DNA of 39,211 nt from Actinomycetota bacterium (GTDB lineage Bacteria; Actinomycetota; Acidimicrobiia; Acidimicrobiales; Iamiaceae): NCBI GenBank assembly GCA_016185275.1, contig JACPNX010000006.1, positions 108,805 to 148,015 on the forward strand, read 5' to 3'. Shown here one piece after another: positions 38,493-39,211 of the stretch. Numbering within the stretch: position 1 is the first letter of the stretch; the number at the start of each line of letters is the position of its first letter. The notes under the pieces were generated by a model. The model saw nothing but the letters and a program-made list of their open reading frames with translations, searched no databases and had not been told where the DNA came from. The position numbers and the translations under genes were made by a program.

Positions 38493-39122
38493 ATGGCGAA
38501 CACCATCACGGCGGCGCCGCGCGCCGCCATCGACACGTACTGGAACATCCTGCGCCTGCCGGTCGCCCTGGCTGGGCGCGTCACCGGCCACGCCGGCGAC
38601 GACGACCCGTGGGCGCCGCGGCTGGCGTTCGACTCGCTGGAGGCGTCGGCCAAGTCGTTCGCCGCCGGGCTGCTCGGCGACGACGCGCTCCGCGACGAGG
38701 CCGAGCGCCTGCGGGCCCGGGTCTCGCTCCTGCGCCACGCGGCCGAGCTCGACACCAAGGCCCGCCGGAAGGAGGCGGAGGCCGACGACCAGCTGGCCCG
38801 GCGCCGCCGGGACGCCCGCGAGACCTCCGAGGCGGCCGACGAGCGGGCCCAGGAGGCCGCGCAGCGGCTCGAGAAGGAAGAGGAGCAGCGCAAGCAGCAG
38901 GCTCGCTCGACGGCCGCCTCCCGCAAGCGGACCGCCCGCCAGGCCGCGGCCCGGCGCGAGGATGCCATCGACGGCACGGCCCGCGAGGCCGAGCTGCGCC
39001 GTCTGCGCGAGGAACGCGAGGCGCTCGAGGAGAAGCAGCGGGCGGCGACGGCCAAGGGCGAGGCGCTGCGCCTCGACGAGGCGGCCAAGACGGTTCGCCG
39101 CCGGCGGCGCGCGGCGTCCTGA
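38493..39122 (+). CDS. Charged coiled-coil protein of unknown function
   Basis: This 209-residue protein has an N-terminal part (AIDTYWNILRLPVALAGRVTG, residues 8-35) that could bind a membrane surface. LAFDSLEASAKSFAAGLLGDD follows, then about 120 residues of Arg/Glu/Ala-rich helix with heptad spacing (LRARVSLLRHAAELDTK to KTVRRRRRAAS). There is no glycine or proline in the long helix until near the end. ATG 38493 is chosen because GAGGAGA lies five bases upstream; a GTG overlapping the CsbD stop (38445) would add 16 Thr/Ser-rich residues without its own site. The composition mirrors the preceding CsbD-like protein, suggesting the two coiled coils interact. No family name is recognised. Confidence 0.78.
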   Translation: MANTITAAPRAAIDTYWNILRLPVALAGRVTGHAGDDDPWAPRLAFDSLEASAKSFAAGLLGDDALRDEAERLRARVSLLRHAAELDTKARRKEAEADDQLARRRRDARETSEAADERAQEAAQRLEKEEEQRKQQARSTAASRKRTARQAAARREDAIDGTAREAELRRLREEREALEEKQRAATAKGEALRLDEAAKTVRRRRRAAS

Positions 39123-39131
39123 CCCTGCCTT

Positions 39132-39147
39132 CCGGCTGGCCAGCCGG
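39132..39147 (+). terminator. Candidate hairpin terminator
   Basis: CCGGCTGGCCAGCCGG is a perfect palindrome (six-base stem, four-base loop) nine bases after the coiled-coil gene stop, followed by a G-rich run and no U tract. Function is inferred from position only. Confidence 0.35.
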
Positions 39148-39211
39148 GGGCGGGCCGCCACCGGAGTCGCGAGTCGACCCGCACGCGCCGGGATTCGCCG
39201 CTCCGGGGGGG

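Noticed and set aside
1..39211. tRNA, rRNA or mobile elements
   Set aside because: I looked for tRNA arm consensus, transposase or integrase motifs and terminal repeats and saw none that hold up.

Overview
The window is a contiguous piece of a very GC-rich (roughly 70% or more by eye) bacterial chromosome with dense, tightly packed genes. The gene content points to an actinobacterium. It has a mycothiol ligase (MshC), an F420:NADP reductase with an LLM/F420-type oxidoreductase, a mycobacterial-type HIT protein behind thrS, and a paired long and short CNNM/CorC set. Many genes appear to start on leaderless transcripts. A deep actinobacterial lineage such as Acidimicrobiia would fit, but that is inference. 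I see no rRNA, tRNA, IS element, phage integrase or CRISPR array.

Layout. 1-7.5 kb: acyl-CoA and C4/C5-CoA metabolism. A malyl-CoA lyase and a CitE-like paralogue are coupled on the minus strand, divergent from an acyl-CoA dehydrogenase. Then come a membrane protein of unknown function, a small acidic protein, a second acyl-CoA dehydrogenase, an exported SGNH hydrolase and a DUF2236 (MpaB-type) oxygenase. 8.5-12.6 kb: a TPP riboswitch controls a five-gene thiamine salvage operon (thiamine pyrophosphokinase, MTH1187-type thiamine-binding protein, ThiX permease, ThiY lipoprotein, ThiZ ATPase) in which every junction is an ATGA or GTGA overlap. 12.6-17.8 kb: an SRPBCC protein overlapping glgX, then a convergent minus-strand set of ABC ATPase, PKD-domain protein and lipoprotein.

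17.9-29.8 kb: two CNNM/CorC membrane proteins, a phosphotransferase fused to a DUF6285-like domain, NpdG, MshC, a PlsC acyltransferase, ThrS, a HIT protein, a repeat-bearing two-helix membrane protein, an unknown small protein and an LLM oxidoreductase. NpdG could regenerate reduced F420 for the LLM enzyme.

29.9-37.8 kb: the most unusual part. A 1178-residue protein has a textbook twin-arginine signal and a long beta-rich C-terminal half. It is followed by a 1369-residue protein with no signal peptide and then by a complete 49-residue TatA. I propose a Tat-dependent export system for a giant protein pair; neither large protein belongs to a family I can name. 37.9-39.1 kb: a CsbD-like protein with a long charged coiled coil, followed by a second charged coiled-coil protein.
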